Source: Heterobilharzia americana
Taxonomy: Eukaryota > Platyhelminthes > Trematoda > Strigeidida > Schistosomatidae
Assembly: GCA_944470555.2 (NCBI GenBank)
Contig: CALYCZ020000333.1
Location: forward strand, 1 to 64,000
Direction: 5' to 3'
Length of the DNA stretch: 64,000 bases
Shown here in pieces: positions 20,691-32,789 of the stretch (positions within the stretch are counted from its first letter, which is position 1; every line of letters begins with the position of its first letter). Under the pieces are notes generated by a model. That model saw nothing but the letters and a program-made list of their open reading frames with translations. It made no database searches and was not told where the DNA came from. Both the position numbers and the translations under genes were made by a program.

Positions 20691-21034
20691 ATTGAAAGTT
20701 TCATCTCTAATTTTCAAGTATAACTGCATTGGCAAAATTATATTAAGTATCGAGGAAATTTGATCGCCATCTGCATATTCTCTTATATCAAAATTATTAA
20801 CTTAAGTCATGTTATGCTCCCTTACCATAAGTGTTCCTACCATCGGCATATAGGTATGACGTATCCATAAGTCCTCTAACCTGTGTTATAAACTTGAAGA
20901 CTACTAGATTTACTCAACAAACACTTCAACATCAGTCTTTCAGTAAGAATTTGAAAGGTGAGACGTCAAAAGTGGTTTACATTGACAGTTTAGCCAACTA
21001 TGCCATAGGTGTAACAATATAATATTGCTCGAAT
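20691..21034 (+). other. Unassigned segment of the duplicated unit
   Basis: Contains a 63-residue open frame (20831-21022; SAYRYDVSISPLTCVINLKT) that I do not recognise. It is repeated unchanged at 22969-23160 because of the duplication. Nothing shows that it is expressed. Confidence 0.3.
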
Positions 21035-22278
21035 ATGGTGGAATCATACGCGTCATCATAGAACAGAGTATAGAATGGCAGTCAACTGTCTACCTAAAAT
21101 TCAGCTTCATCGACTTCGAAAAGGCCTTCAACAGCGTCGACCGACAAATAATTTGCCAGGCAGCTGTTTCAACACTACTGAATACCACAAACCTTTATCA
21201 ACCTCATTCAACAACTATATGAAGACGCCACACGCCGTGTGAGTCATAATGGGGAGCTCAGTGATGCTCTTGAAGTGAAGACAAGAAGGAGTAAGACAAG
21301 ACTGTCTGCTATCACCCATGATATTCCTGATTATGGTGGACTGAGTCATGCAAAAACCGTTAGGAGCAAAAAGAAAGGGATACGCTGGCTGGACCGGGGA
21401 AAAGATCCTAGAAGATTTAGATTTCGCTGCCGATGATGATTTGTGTCTAGTGTCTTGTCGCACAAACTCGAAGATGTACAGGCAAAAACTAACAAGTTAA
21501 TATAAGAATCGAGGCAGCGAAGACGGGACTTCAAGTGAACGTAAAGAAGACAGAAGTGATGAAGATGCCCAACCATCAACGGGAGAAACTTAAAAGAAGT
21601 AGTCTCTTTCACCTACTTAGGCAGAGCAGCATCATTTCAACTACAGGCGGCATAGGCACACACGAGGATGTCAAAACCACAATCGGAAAAGCAAAACAAA
21701 TTTTCAATAATCTCAAATCAGTGTGGTCACCTTCTGCACTCAGTATAAAGCGTGAACAACATCCGCATTTTCAACACTAATGTCAGTCAAGTGAATCAGT
21801 ACTTCTATGTGATGGTTCACGGACTTGGCGCGTCACGAAAAGCATTTCCAACAAACTACAGATATTCATCAACAACTGCCTACGCCGGCTCGTTACTGAA
21901 GATTAGATTGCCAGAAAGGATAAGCAACAAGGAACTCTCGCCTGGTAACGAACCAACCAAGAAGCGATCACCCAACAAATATGCAGTGGAAGGAAAGGGA
22001 GATGGATCGGGTTGAGCATACACTGAGAAGACCATTCAAGGATATCACGCACCAGGCCAGGCCAGGCAGTCGAGTGGAACTCAGATGGGAAACGACTAGC
22101 TGGGCGTCCCAACTAAGGGTGACATGGAGGAGATGATGTGAGGAAGAAATGAGAGCTTGTGGGTAGTGGCGTAACCAGGTTTTGAAGAGTGGAGAGAAGA
22201 GAGTGGAATGGAGGTGTGCTACTGACGCCCTATGTTCCACTAGGAACCCAAAGGACAAATAATAATATAATATAATTT
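21035..22278 (+). mobile_element. RTE LINE copy 2, chimeric
   Basis: Begins within the reverse transcriptase (IIEQSIEWQSTV, FIDFEKAFNSVDRQI, then a shifted frame DLDFAADDDLCLV). It continues through the C-terminal region to an AATAATATAATATAATTTG tail. Its 5' side is identical to copy 3, but its 3' tail and the following ATTGTCATTC (22279-22288) are identical to copy 1. This marks it as the recombinant between them. Confidence 0.8.
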
Positions 22279-22288
22279 GATTGTCATT

Positions 22289-22828
22289 CTAGACAACATT
22301 AGCTCTACAACAAAATCAGCTTGATAGTGTTTCATAATGACCTTGGCTGTTATTACTTGTTTTTGTAATGATGCGAAGGAATTTTTAGGTCAGCCTACAG
22401 GTCAGTTAGTAATCAACACACATATTAACCCAATCAATCGACCAATGAATGATATACTAAACAACAAGAATGATACAGTTCAATTCAGTAAGACAATTAG
22501 TCAAGATATGTTTACACACAATAACAAAATTACAACAGAAACAATCAATCACATTCAACGTCATCATAACAAACTACTAAGCAAATTTTGAAGAAAATCC
22601 ACTAACTCATTTCTTTCTATAGTTTTTGCTGCTACTGTTGTCAAGAATGACAGTAAAAGCTTGACGATTATACTATTCAGCTTAGAGAACACAACACCAC
22701 TGAAGTTATTCATCTGAGAGACAAATATTCTTCACCAACTCAACATTATGCATATGAGTATGACTTTGTCGAATCTGCTCAATGGAAAAGATTCATGAAC
22801 CTTAAAGATAAATAGTACTTCACTGTTT
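22289..22828 (+). mobile_element. PLE-2 3' end fragment (unit 2)
   Basis: Second copy of 20151-20690, differing by a one-base deletion near 22790. The same unassigned 63-residue frame follows at 22969-23160. Confidence 0.5.
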
Positions 22829-23184
22829 ATTGAAAGTTTCATCTCTAATTTTCAAGTATAACTGCATTGGCAAAATTATATTAAGTATCGAGGAAATTTG
22901 ATCGCCATCTGCATATTCTCTTATATCAAAATTATTAACTTAAGTCATGTTATGCTCCCTTACCATAAGTGTTCCTACCATCGGCATATAGGTATGACGT
23001 ATCCATAAGTCCTCTAACCTGTGTTATAAACTTGAAGACTACTAGATTTACTCAACAAACACTTCAACATCAGTCTTTCAGTAAGAATTTGAAAGGTGAG
23101 ACGTCAAAAGTGGTTTACATTGACAGTTTAGCCAACTATGCCATAGGTGTAACAATATAATATTGCTCGAATATGGTGGAATCA

Positions 23185-24410
23185 TACGCGTCATCATAGA
23201 ACAGAGTATAGAATGGCAGTCAACTGTCTACCTAAAATTCAGCTTCATCGACTTCGAAAAGGCCTTCAACAGCGTCGACCGACAAATAATTTGCCAGGCA
23301 GCTGTTTCAACACTACTGAATACCACAAACCTTTATCAACCTCATTCAACAACTATATGAAGACGCCACACGCCGTGTGAGTCATAATGGGGAGCTCAGT
23401 GATGCTCTTGAAGTGAAGACAAGAAGGAGTAAGACAAGACTGTCTGCTATCACCCATGATATTCCTGATTATGGTGGACTGAGTCATGCAAAAACCGTTA
23501 GGAGCAAAAAGAAAGGGATACGCTGGCTGGACCGGGGAAAAGATCCTAGAAGATTTAGATTTCGCTGCCGATGATGATTTGTGTCTAGTGTCTTGTCGCA
23601 CAAACTCGAAGATGTACAGGCAAAAACTAACAAGTTAATATAAGAATCGAGGCAGCGAAGACGGGACTTCAAGTGAACGTAAAGAAGACAGAAGTGATGA
23701 AGATGCCCAACCATCAACGGGAGAAACTTAAAAGAAGTAGTCTCTTTCACCTACTTAGCAGAGCAGCATCATTTCAACTACAGGCGGCATAGGCACACAC
23801 GAAGATGTCAAAACCACAATCGGAAAAGCAAAACAAATTTTCAATAATCTCAAATCAGTGTGGTCACCTTCTGCACTCAGTATAAAGCGTGAACAACATC
23901 CGCATATTTAACACTAATGTCAGTCAAGTGAACCAGTGCTTCTATATGATGCTTCACGGACTTGGCGCGTCACGAAAAGCATTTCCAACAAACTACAGAT
24001 ATTCATCAACAACTGCCTACACCGGCTCGTTACTGAAGATTAGATTGCCAGAAAGGATAAGCAACAAGGAACTCTCGCCTGGTAACGAACCAACCAAGAA
24101 GCGATCACCCAACAAATATGCAGTGGAAGGAAAGGGAGATGGATCGGGTTGAGCATACACTGAGAAGACCATTCAAGGATATCACGCACCAGGCCAGGCC
24201 AGGCAGTCGAGTGGAACTCAGATGGGAAACGACTAGCTGGGCGTCCCAACTAAGGGTGACATGGAGGAGATGATGTGAGGAAGAAATTAGAGCTTGTGGG
24301 TAGTGGCGTAACCAGGTTTTGAAGAGTGGAGAGAAGAGAGTGGAATGGAGGTGTGCTACTGACGCCCTATGTTCCACTAGGAACCCAAAGGACAAATAAT
24401 AATAATAGTA
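23185..24410 (+). mobile_element. RTE LINE copy 3, 5'-truncated
   Basis: Same span as copy 2 but followed by unique DNA. ATGGTG[G/A]AATCA at 23173-23184 and 24411-24422 agree at 11 of 12 bases, a plausible target-site duplication. The RT frame is interrupted. Confidence 0.8.
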
Positions 24411-24469
24411 ATGGTGAAATCAACGTGTGAATTGTATCGATGTTGCATGTAGACGGCTAGGTAAGGAAG

Positions 24470-24565
24470 GCAAGTCAGTCGAATAGGATGTGAACCTTCA
24501 GAGACTGAAATGCGTTGAACACGTATTTCGCATACTAAGCCACCACCTACCTTGACATGCAATGT
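24470..24565 (-). mobile_element. tRNA-derived SINE-like relic
   Basis: On the minus strand, GTGGTGGCTTAGTATGCG (box A-like) is followed by GAAGGTTCACATCC (box B-like). The family was not assigned. Confidence 0.4.
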
Positions 24566-24569
24566 CAGC

Positions 24570-25150
24570 CGAAGTAGGATTATTTAAGAAGATGGACAAT
24601 AATAACCAAATCAACATGTGACATCAGATCATGAACTGAACCATGAACTATGTAGTGCTTTGTAGATGACGTTTTGTAAGGCTTTGAGAAAGTAGGACTA
24701 GAAGTTTGAGCCCGACAATCAGCCACAATGGTCCAAATGCATACGCTGTGTGCCATTTTTGAGGTGTTGAATACCCTAAATACCCATTATCTATTTATTC
24801 CATCTCCTCTAATGTACTTTAATCTACTTTAATGTCCTTTATCTGTTCACTTCTTCTGTATATATTGTTTTGATAATCTGTGAATCGAACTGATATACTT
24901 TTGGGTTAGGTTATACACTATTTAGTCTATCTAACAACTGAAAATTTAAAATAATTAGTCCACTTTGTAAATTTCGATAGCGTAATTAAAAGACAAAGTT
25001 TATCTGAACAACCTGATGATACACACAGCTTTACTTGTCTCAAGTCAATATATATTAAACAGAGACTGGGGGGTGGGACAAATACAACAATTAACACAAT
25101 AATAGAGGATTAAAATTAGGAAGGTGAGAAGAAACAGGAAGAGTGACATA
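24570..25150. other. No feature recognised
   Basis: AT-rich spacer between the tandem duplication and the PLE. No gene or repeat family could be named. Confidence 0.4.
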
Positions 25151-25375
25151 GTTGATCCTAATCTGGGTAAGGAAACGAAGTTAACCAAAGGGTGGATGAA
25201 GTGTAAGAACAAACCGCTTTTGTACACATAAAGGCGGTTTCAGTTTGTGTGTCTATGGTTTTCACAAATCTCAGAACATGTCCCTGACTGACTGTTTCTA
25301 TATAAAACTTTGAAAGCTGTTTGAACATTAAGCATTTGTGACCTGTTTCTATGACATGTTTAGCTATATGTCATA
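25150..25375 (-). mobile_element. Inverted PLE 3' fragment heading the 25-kb PLE
   Basis: Minus-strand frames read HIVETGHKCLMFKQLSKFYIE and further on AFMCTKAVC / KPPLCVQKRFVLTL. This is the same C-terminal region that occurs in plus orientation at 26795-26900. It sits directly before the plus-oriented PLE body. Confidence 0.6.
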
Positions 25376-27000
25376 TATCGAAAACCTGGGTAGTGATTTC
25401 ACCGCTAAAGTTTCTCTTTACAAGAGATATTTTGATGACGTCACAGTGATTTGTAAGAGGCATGAGGATATGGCTTGTCTACTGAAAAGTGACTTAACAC
25501 CGTACAAACTAACATCAACCTGATTCTTAAAAAAGAGAATAATAAACATCATCTGCGATTCCTAGATAAACTACTGAGTTGACGAGAAGACGGTTCAATC
25601 AGACAATCAGTTTACAAAAAGCCTACATGGACAGGACAATACCTGAATTTCCACGGTTTGTCTCCAATCCAGTACAAGCGAGGTCTAATAAAATGCTTGT
25701 TTAATAGGATTTATACCTCCTTCACCTATCTAGGAAGCACTGTCTCAACTACAGGCGGGACGGACGAGGACGTCAAAGTCAGAATCGGAAAAGCAAGAGA
25801 GGCCTTCATTAGCCTGAAACCAGTGTGGAGATCTTCTGCACTCAGCATGTGGAACAAGATACGGATTTTCAACACCAACGTCAAGTCAGTGCTTCTGTAT
25901 GGCTCAGAGACTTGGCGCGTCACGAAAGGGATTTCCAATAAACTACAGACATTCATCAACAACTGCTTACGCTGGCTCGCTACTGAAGATCAAATGGCCA
26001 GAAAGAATAAGCAACAAGGAGCTCTAGGAACGAACCAACCAAGAACCTATCACGCAACAAATATGCAGGAGGAAGTGGAGATGGATTGGGCATACACTGA
26101 GAAGGCCGACTGAGGACATCACGCATCAGGCCAGTTGCTCGAGTGGAATCCCCATGGGAAGCGACGAGTTGGACGTCCGAGGGTGACATGGAGGAGATCG
26201 TGCGAGGAGGAAATGAGAGGTTGTGGGCTGTCGTGGAACCAGGTTCAAAAGATCTCAGAGAACAGAGGTCACTGGAGACGTGCTAGTGAAGCCCTATGTT
26301 CCACTAGGAACCCAAGGGACTAATAATAATAAAATAATAGGATTTATCACATCAGTACATCAGATATGATGGATGAAGATATCAAACTATTGATCAAAAC
26401 ACTTATGGAAAATGAATATTCGATGAAGTTTACAAACCTTTGTACAGGTCAAGTAGCACTGAAGCCAACTCTATGCACGGTTCCTAAGAAAAGCATCCAT
26501 ATCACTCTACCATACAGAAGGCAGTTGAATAGTATCATTTTGAGACATTTCACGCAGTTAATCTTATCATTGTAGGAAAAACAGAATACATTCTTCACCA
26601 AAAACCTAAACACTGCACCAACGATTATGTCACATTGCATTGTGTTTCACCAATTTACATGTGTGTGGTCACACACATAGATAAGTAGGAGTAATCGAGC
26701 TATGCAGTTGATGAAGGTGGGAGAAGATGTACCTAAATGGCTTCAAAAACAAATCGAATGTGAAACCGTGATAAACGCTGCGGAGGAGACGACCCTCTTC
26801 ATCTGTAGTCAAACATATCCTAGAAACAGGTCACAAGTGCTTAGTGTTCAAACACCTTTCAAAGTTTTATGTAGAAACAGTCATGCACGGACGTATACTG
26901 GGACTTGACAAGTGTGTGTGTGATCAGATTGTTCAAAGTGTATTGCCTAAATACATAACATTGTTCAGATAAACTTTGTCTTGTAATTATGCTATCGAAA
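25376..27000 (+). mobile_element. Penelope-like element body, interrupted by an RTE insertion
   Basis: 25376-25714 encodes SDFTAKVSLYKRYFDDVTVI, then HLRFLDKLLS, VYKKPTWTGQYLNFHG and QYKRGLIKCLFNRIY. 26348 onward resumes exactly at the next residues: DMMDEDIKLLIKTLMENEYS, then LPYRRQLNSIILRHF, MKVGEDVPKWLQKQIEC and the SVVKHILETGHK region. The RT active site is YFDDV. Frameshifts and stops follow. The 3' tail runs to about 27000. Confidence 0.75.
25715..26334 (+). mobile_element. RTE LINE nested in the PLE, with 13-bp target-site duplication
   Basis: TAATAGGATTTAT at 25702-25714 is repeated at 26335-26347. The insert encodes [73 protein letters not shown] and [20 protein letters not shown]. 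It ends in AATAATAATAAAA. It is among the least damaged copies of the RTE C-terminal region, with one frameshift around 26030-26130. Confidence 0.88.
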
Positions 27001-27915
27001 TTAACAAATGAAAAGTTTGCGAAAGTGTATCAGCCGGAATCTTTACAGTTTATGATACTAACTCGAATAAATAATATACTGGACACAGTATTCCGGTTTA
27101 ACATCAGTTTCACATGCAAACTGATCAAGTTTTTATCCAAAAGGTACAGAAATATTTGAGCCTGATGAATGTAGTACACAGAAGGCGAAAATCACCTCTC
27201 CAGAGCAAAAGCTAATATAGGCAATCTAGAAAGTAGATCAGCCGTATATTGATGAAGTCACTCAAACACAATACCTGAATACAATGAAACAGGTTTCCAC
27301 GGGTCACACATTGAATAAGAAGTAGCAGATGTTGACAGAGCTATTCACTACTCCATAGATCTATCTGCTAACTAGAATTAGAAGTGACCTGTAATGGTAG
27401 ATATCCAACACTGGTCTAAGCCATGGCATAGACCAACATTGCCCCTAAAAACCAACCACATTAAATACAAAAGCATATTTTGTAGGGTTTAGTTAGAAGC
27501 AAACCGAAGTAATCATATTCTGTTTTTATCAGTGTACCTCAGAGATAAACTGGTTAGAATGCTTCATACAATGGAGAAAGGATGTTCATTTCTTGTCAAG
27601 TGATGAATCCTAAAGAGAACGAAACGCACTACACACTACTGTCCATATAACTATCTAAGTGAAAATATATCCCAAACTATATATGTCCCCATTGTTATTA
27701 GCTTTCGAAATACTGAGTATTTTACTTCTAGGGTGATATATGCAGCAAAGAAGATAAGCTAGTGGATGAAATTGTAAAACAAGATTGACTGAGTATATTT
27801 TATTGATACCAAACTACTGGTGGCTTGAGTAGTACTTTAAAGAAGTTTAGTCTACTTATCTGGTATCTTTGAAATGTTAAGATTCAATGTTTAAATACTT
27901 TTTAAATGAAATAAC
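27001..27915. other. No feature recognised
   Basis: AT-rich unique-looking sequence downstream of the PLE. I see no conserved coding block. Confidence 0.4.
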
Positions 27916-27919
27916 TCAA

Positions 27920-28915
27920 AATAGTGGGGAATATTTGTAGCTCAGGTGGATGATCTTGGTTGTATCGTCTTCTCTGAGCTGGATTGTTTAGTCGTGAAGC
28001 TTTCATCGCCTTTCTTCTAGACGACATCATCCACAGCACTAACTTCAGTATGAAGTGACCTGTCAATATCTCCCCGTCAGTGATTTAGTAGCACCTCGTC
28101 CTGACAAAGTGGTCTGTGATTGGTTGTTTCCTTCGACTGTTGTCTCATTGACTGACTGCATACATTTTCCTGTTAGCTGTTCCTCTGCCTGACCTGGCCT
28201 CTCACCTTCCTGTCGTTTTTCATCTTTCTTATTAGTCGACAGATTGGGTCTATGTCTATACATCTGTTGATTGCCAACTAGCTGACTGACCTGAATGTCA
28301 AACTTCTAGGAATTCTCTCATTTTCTTTGTGTTTCCTCTCTCCATCCAACATTTATACATTGTCAAAATTGAATTCATGTCCATAGTTGTTATCCACATG
28401 TATTGAAATGAGTGATGAAATGTCGTGTGTGACGTTTAATAGTCAATTGGTGTTCGTGTAGACGAAGGCGAAGAGGCCGACCACTTTGTCCAATGTAGTG
28501 TTGACTAGAGTTATTCCAGTTGATTTTGTAAATGATATTCGGTTTGTCAAACCGAATATTTTGGACAGAAGAAACAAAGAATATCGGAGAATTCCTAGAA
28601 GCCTGGCATTCAGCTCAGTCAGTCAGCGATCAACAGATGTATAGACATTGACCCAATCTCTCAACTAATGAGAAAAATAATAAAAGACAGAAAGGTCAGA
28701 TGTGAAGCAGAGAAACAGCCAACAGGAAAGTCTATACAGTCAATGACACAACGATCGAAGGAAACAACCAATCATAGACCACATCGTCAGAGCAAGCCAC
28801 TAAATCAGTCGCGGAGAGATATTGACAGGTCACTTCATACTGAAGTTAGTGCTGTGGATGATGTCGCTGTCTAGAAAGACAGTGAAAGCTTCACGATTAA
28901 ACAACCCAGAACTTC
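27920..28915. mobile_element. PLE-2 3' region as an inverted repeat
   Basis: 27930-28545 is minus-oriented (CTTTCATCGCC..GACAAAGTGGTCTG..GATATTCGGTTTG). 28550-28915 is plus-oriented (GAGAATTCCTAGAAGCC..CAACTAATGAG..GGTCACTTCATACTGAAG). The junction is a short perfect palindrome, ATTCGGTTTG/CAAACCGAAT. The minus arm is very similar to 8630-9240. Confidence 0.65.
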
Positions 28916-29540
28916 TTCAGTTATCGATTAAATCAGACCCAGTGCTCAAATTCTCACCCCGAACATCTTTAAACTTTTTCTTAATGAAGAAAGACTTTAG
29001 ATTGCTTTCAGTTACACCTTATCACGTCCATTCATCATACAGATGAAGGATGCCAGAGAGTTGACATAGGAGCATACTGACTGATCAGTTTGATTATTTT
29101 TATAACAATCTTAGTTCGAAATAATGATCTCAAGATGACAAGCGATAAAGTTGTGTACAACACCTTATCGGTCCCAAACTGGATACAATATACTGTGAAC
29201 AAACATCGATTACTGCACTTCATTATAAACACATGATCATCTCTAGTCAACAGGGCAACTGTTTCACTGTTTAAAACCTATTCCATACATACCTATACAC
29301 ACAGACAAGCACACAAAATGCAGATACACAGCATGCATATATATATATATATATAATACGATGGTCAATAAAATCTTCAATCCTAACCTTCCTATCTATG
29401 TACGCACCGGACAATACACATTTAATCAATAGATATTTTCCGCTTAAATGAAATAAATCCTCCTGTCTGATATTTGCGCCTACAAAGTATGTACAATAGA
29501 TGTGGTAAAATGAATCGATAGATAAACAGTTATCTTATTT
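28916..29540. other. Spacer; short (TA)n
   Basis: No gene seen. A TA repeat of about 20 bases lies near 29338-29357. Confidence 0.4.
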
Positions 29541-29542
29541 CG

Positions 29543-29722
29543 AGGGAGTTGTGGAGATATTTCAAGTTGTTATTCATCGTCGACTGGCATCAGCTGGAAG
29601 AACAAAGAGAACCTGGGAGCACTGCACAGCTGTTTCGTCCTAATATGGGACTCCTCAACAGTGCGCACCCACGACCTTCAGGTTCCCCGGCCAGCGCGTT
29701 ACTGAAGTTGGAAATATGGACC
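29543..29722 (-). mobile_element. SINE-B, left member of an inverted pair
   Basis: On the minus strand: tail complement TCAAGTTGTTATTCATCG, then the hammerhead region and linker. Its hammerhead (29618-29666) reads TTGAGGA and has GTG instead of GTC at the cleavage site, so it should be dead. The tRNA-like head is mostly missing. Confidence 0.65.
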
Positions 29723-29905
29723 ATCGGATTTTGACCCAGTGGCTCAACGGTAACGCGCTGGCCGCGGAACCTGAAGGTCGCGGATTCAACCTCTGGCGGG
29801 GTCGTGGGTGTGCACTGCTGAGCAGTCCCATACTAGTCGGACGGAACAGCTGTCCAGTTCTCCCAGGTTTCCTTTGTTCCTCCAACTGATGTCAGTTATC
29901 ACTGG
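29723..29905 (+). mobile_element. SINE-B, right member of an inverted pair
   Basis: Head CAGTGGCTCAACGGTAACGC and GCGGATTCAACCTCT. The hammerhead has CTGAGCA and an altered GGAC/GAAA junction (GTCGGACGGAAC), so it is probably inactive. It ends in CCTCCAACTGATGTCAG. Confidence 0.65.
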
Positions 29906-29924
29906 ATATTTATACTGAGCGATG

Positions 29925-30030
29925 ATTGAAGGTGAAATGAGAATTTGGACAGTGGCCGGATTCCAACTAGCTACCATTGAGTTTCCCGCCCGATATTCTA
30001 CCAACTCATCTACGAGGTCCGATGACTGAC
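29925..30030 (-). mobile_element. tRNA-derived SINE-like head
   Basis: On the minus strand, GATGAGTTGGTAGAATATCGG and GTTGGAATCCGGCC form box A/box B-like motifs about 35 bases apart. The family differs from SINE-A and SINE-B. Confidence 0.4.
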
Positions 30031-30814
30031 AAGATTTTTATTTTGCTGCAATTATCAAAATATGCTCATGGTATTTTTGGAAAATACACTCAAAATGAAG
30101 TTTTCAATATAGCAGATCTTAATTGACAGACATCCTTACAGACAGTTAACTTTCAGTCTTATAAGCTGTGAATAGAAATCCACTCAACCAAATTCAATTC
30201 AAAGAAATAACTCGCTGATAACCATCTCAACCAACAATAATAATATGATGATGATAGCGTCTTTGACCATAATGTCGTATAAAGTGGGTGTTTCAATACA
30301 CCGATAAAGTATTTACCTACCCCATCTTATAGATATTTCTTGTCAATGAATCATTAATGATCACACAAAGTCGGCTCTAACAAATTACTTTCAAACAACA
30401 TAGATAATTTAGAAATCATAGTTACTTCCATCAAGTTTACCTAATCTATGTACACTTTTATGCATAAATGTAGAGAGTGTTGCAACAATGAAACAGTTCC
30501 CCCCACACACATATACCATTGCCAGTGATGATAATGAGTGAACGTGGTACCTCTGTTTCACTGATTCATTCATTTAAAACGAATGTCCAGTCAAATTATA
30601 TCCATTGGACTGTGTATATTACGGTACATAGCTAAGCTGCTCTCAAACAAATATGAAATATTTTATGTTACAACAAACGGATTCGTGTTGATAGATAGGC
30701 GTTTCAAGAAAACATTTTTCATTTGTCAGATATCAATTATCAATAATGGTCATGTAAATGATTATTTCCTTGAAAACATCTACAATTAGGCAAAAATGTG
30801 GTCATCTTTTAAAT

Positions 30815-30905
30815 GAAAATTTAGACCAGGATCGGATTCGAACAAGTGACCACTGGGTTTCCTGCTCGATGCTGTACCAACTGAGGCTAAGATGTCCTGA
30901 TATTT
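30815..30905 (-). mobile_element. tRNA-derived SINE-like head
   Basis: On the minus strand, GCCTCAGTTGGTACAGCATC is followed by CTTGTTCGAATCCGATCC. It resembles the head at 29925-30030 in layout. No complete cloverleaf was recognised. Confidence 0.45.
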
Positions 30906-31164
30906 ACATACAATTCGTATTGAACGTCTTCTGTTTTCAGCATTCGATAGTTTTGCAATGCTATTCTGCAAAATGCTGAGCGATAGCCATATTCTCTATT
31001 TTACAAGTTATGCATACTTTTCAATTGATAACACGTGTACCAAGATATTTTGTCACAAAACTTATCAGTTGTCCACTTTATATTTATCATAACAATTAAG
31101 TGTGTGCTAATGACCTGTCACTGGTTGAAGGCAATCGGGAAGTTTCGTGATTATCGACAATTCT

Positions 31165-31275
31165 CGTAAGAACTAGTATCCTCTTGGAGGCTCGAACCTG
31201 TGTTGTTCACAGCTTCAGTCATGGACGTTATCACTGAGCTATTTAGGCTGCAACTGACCTCCAGTGGGACTGGAC
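31165..31275 (-). mobile_element. tRNA-derived SINE-like head
   Basis: On the minus strand, TAAATAGCTCAGTGATAACG and ACACAGGTTCGAGCCTCC are good box A and box B matches. The interval is too long and unstructured for a normal tRNA. Confidence 0.45.
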
Positions 31276-31279
31276 CAAA

Positions 31280-32780
31280 TACTCTAACTAGTCAATTGAG
31301 AGTAACCAACTCCATGTTGTTTAGTCTCTAGTGCTGACAGAATTCTATCGATTGACATTGTAGATACACTTTTCTCACGAGTACGAACAAGTGTGAATCC
31401 TTGGTCTATGACACTGTTATAATGAGTCTCCTAGCTTGGTAACCACATTACAAAATAATCGATGTTATACGGTCAATCGTCAGGACTAGACGACATCTAA
31501 TCGATTAATGTCCATTAACCCATCAATGTAAGTTAAGTATTCTCAGTGAGAGAGGAATATTTAAAGACATTCTGTAGGAAGTAGATATCACGTAGATTTC
31601 GTATGTCTTATTCTTCTTCAGTCAATACAATGAAGCATTTTGAATTATTTCTCAATTGTACTTACAAAAGTTGAATAAATCTGTAGTTTATTGTGTGTAT
31701 CCAAATATACAAATTTAATTCATTTTTATTCAGTAGTCTCATAAGTAATACAATAGTAGTGATTAACTTTTTAATCCAAAATGGTCTGTAATTTCAAAAT
31801 TTACCAATTACTATGATGACACTAATACACTTAATCTCAATGTGATTGTTTGTAGTGATCAGATTATGTTAGACTAATCACTCAATACAAAGATACTGTA
31901 CTGTAGTAATCAAACGATTTCATGAATAAGGCTATACGATTAAACTTATTAAACACTAATCGCCTGGTTAAAGCTTAACGATCTATAAGCTGAAATTGAA
32001 ACGAAATTTGGATAGATTTCTTAAGAATAAGAAAAAATGGACCGTTATATTTCAACCCAAGTAACTAAATGATAACCCATCCTAGATGAGACTTTATCAT
32101 TCACAGTTCAATCCTTGACAGTGTGATTAATTATCCAGTATTGAGATTTTCACCAGTATGATATACTTTCATTTACCAGAAAGACAATAAAGATAAATGA
32201 TACACTTATCGAAAGTTAACCTTAGAACTAAACATTGCTGAAAGATAACATAAATCTATGGGACACAGTTAGTTAGCATTCCCCATGCTGTTTATTTATG
32301 CATGCTGCATGCAGTTACTGACTGAAGAGAAATCAAAACAAAATGTGATTTTTCTTTTAATATTTTCATATTGAATATTTAAAATGTGTATTTACAGAAT
32401 TTTTATGAAATCGAAAAACAAGAAGATAACAAGTATAACGCATATCTTGTACAAATGTTTCTCCTAATGAAAATACTCATCATCTCTTTCTCTCTCTCTA
32501 TGAAATACTTCATCAAACATTATTACTTTGATCCCATGATGACCGATGTATACTGTTGAAGTCCTTTATCAACTTGGATAAAGCCAATTATATCTGAAAG
32601 ACTTGATTTAGTATCACTTAAAGGAGATGTCAAAAAAGTCACTATCAAGTTAAACGATAGATAGGAATGACAGACAAAGTTAAGGTAGAACCTCTGATAC
32701 AAATGTGCTATACTTCCCAGTAGTATACAAAGAACAAGTGAATAGATAAAGAGTGATAACAGGCTAGACATAGCTGTCTG
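31280..32780. other. No feature recognised
   Basis: About 1.5 kb of AT-rich sequence with no coding or repeat signal I can name, apart from a TC run near 32490. Confidence 0.4.
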
Positions 32781-32789
32781 AAAGAATAG

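Larger units (their letters stand above)
19877..24402 (+). repeat. Tandem segmental duplication, unit about 2,138 bp, two units plus a partial third
   Basis: Segments about 19877-22014 and 22016-24152 are nearly identical; the third RTE tail ends at 24402. Predicted peptides at 20198/22337, 20831/22969, 21025/23163 and 21239/23377 are identical. I noticed only a handful of differences, for example one base missing at about 22790 and another at about 23757. Each unit holds an RTE 3' tail, a PLE-2 fragment, about 350 bp of unassigned sequence and the start of another RTE copy. Confidence 0.9.

Noticed and set aside
31165..31275. Functional tRNA gene
   Set aside because: Box A and box B are good, but the interval and arms do not fold into a cloverleaf, and similar heads recur as SINE starts.
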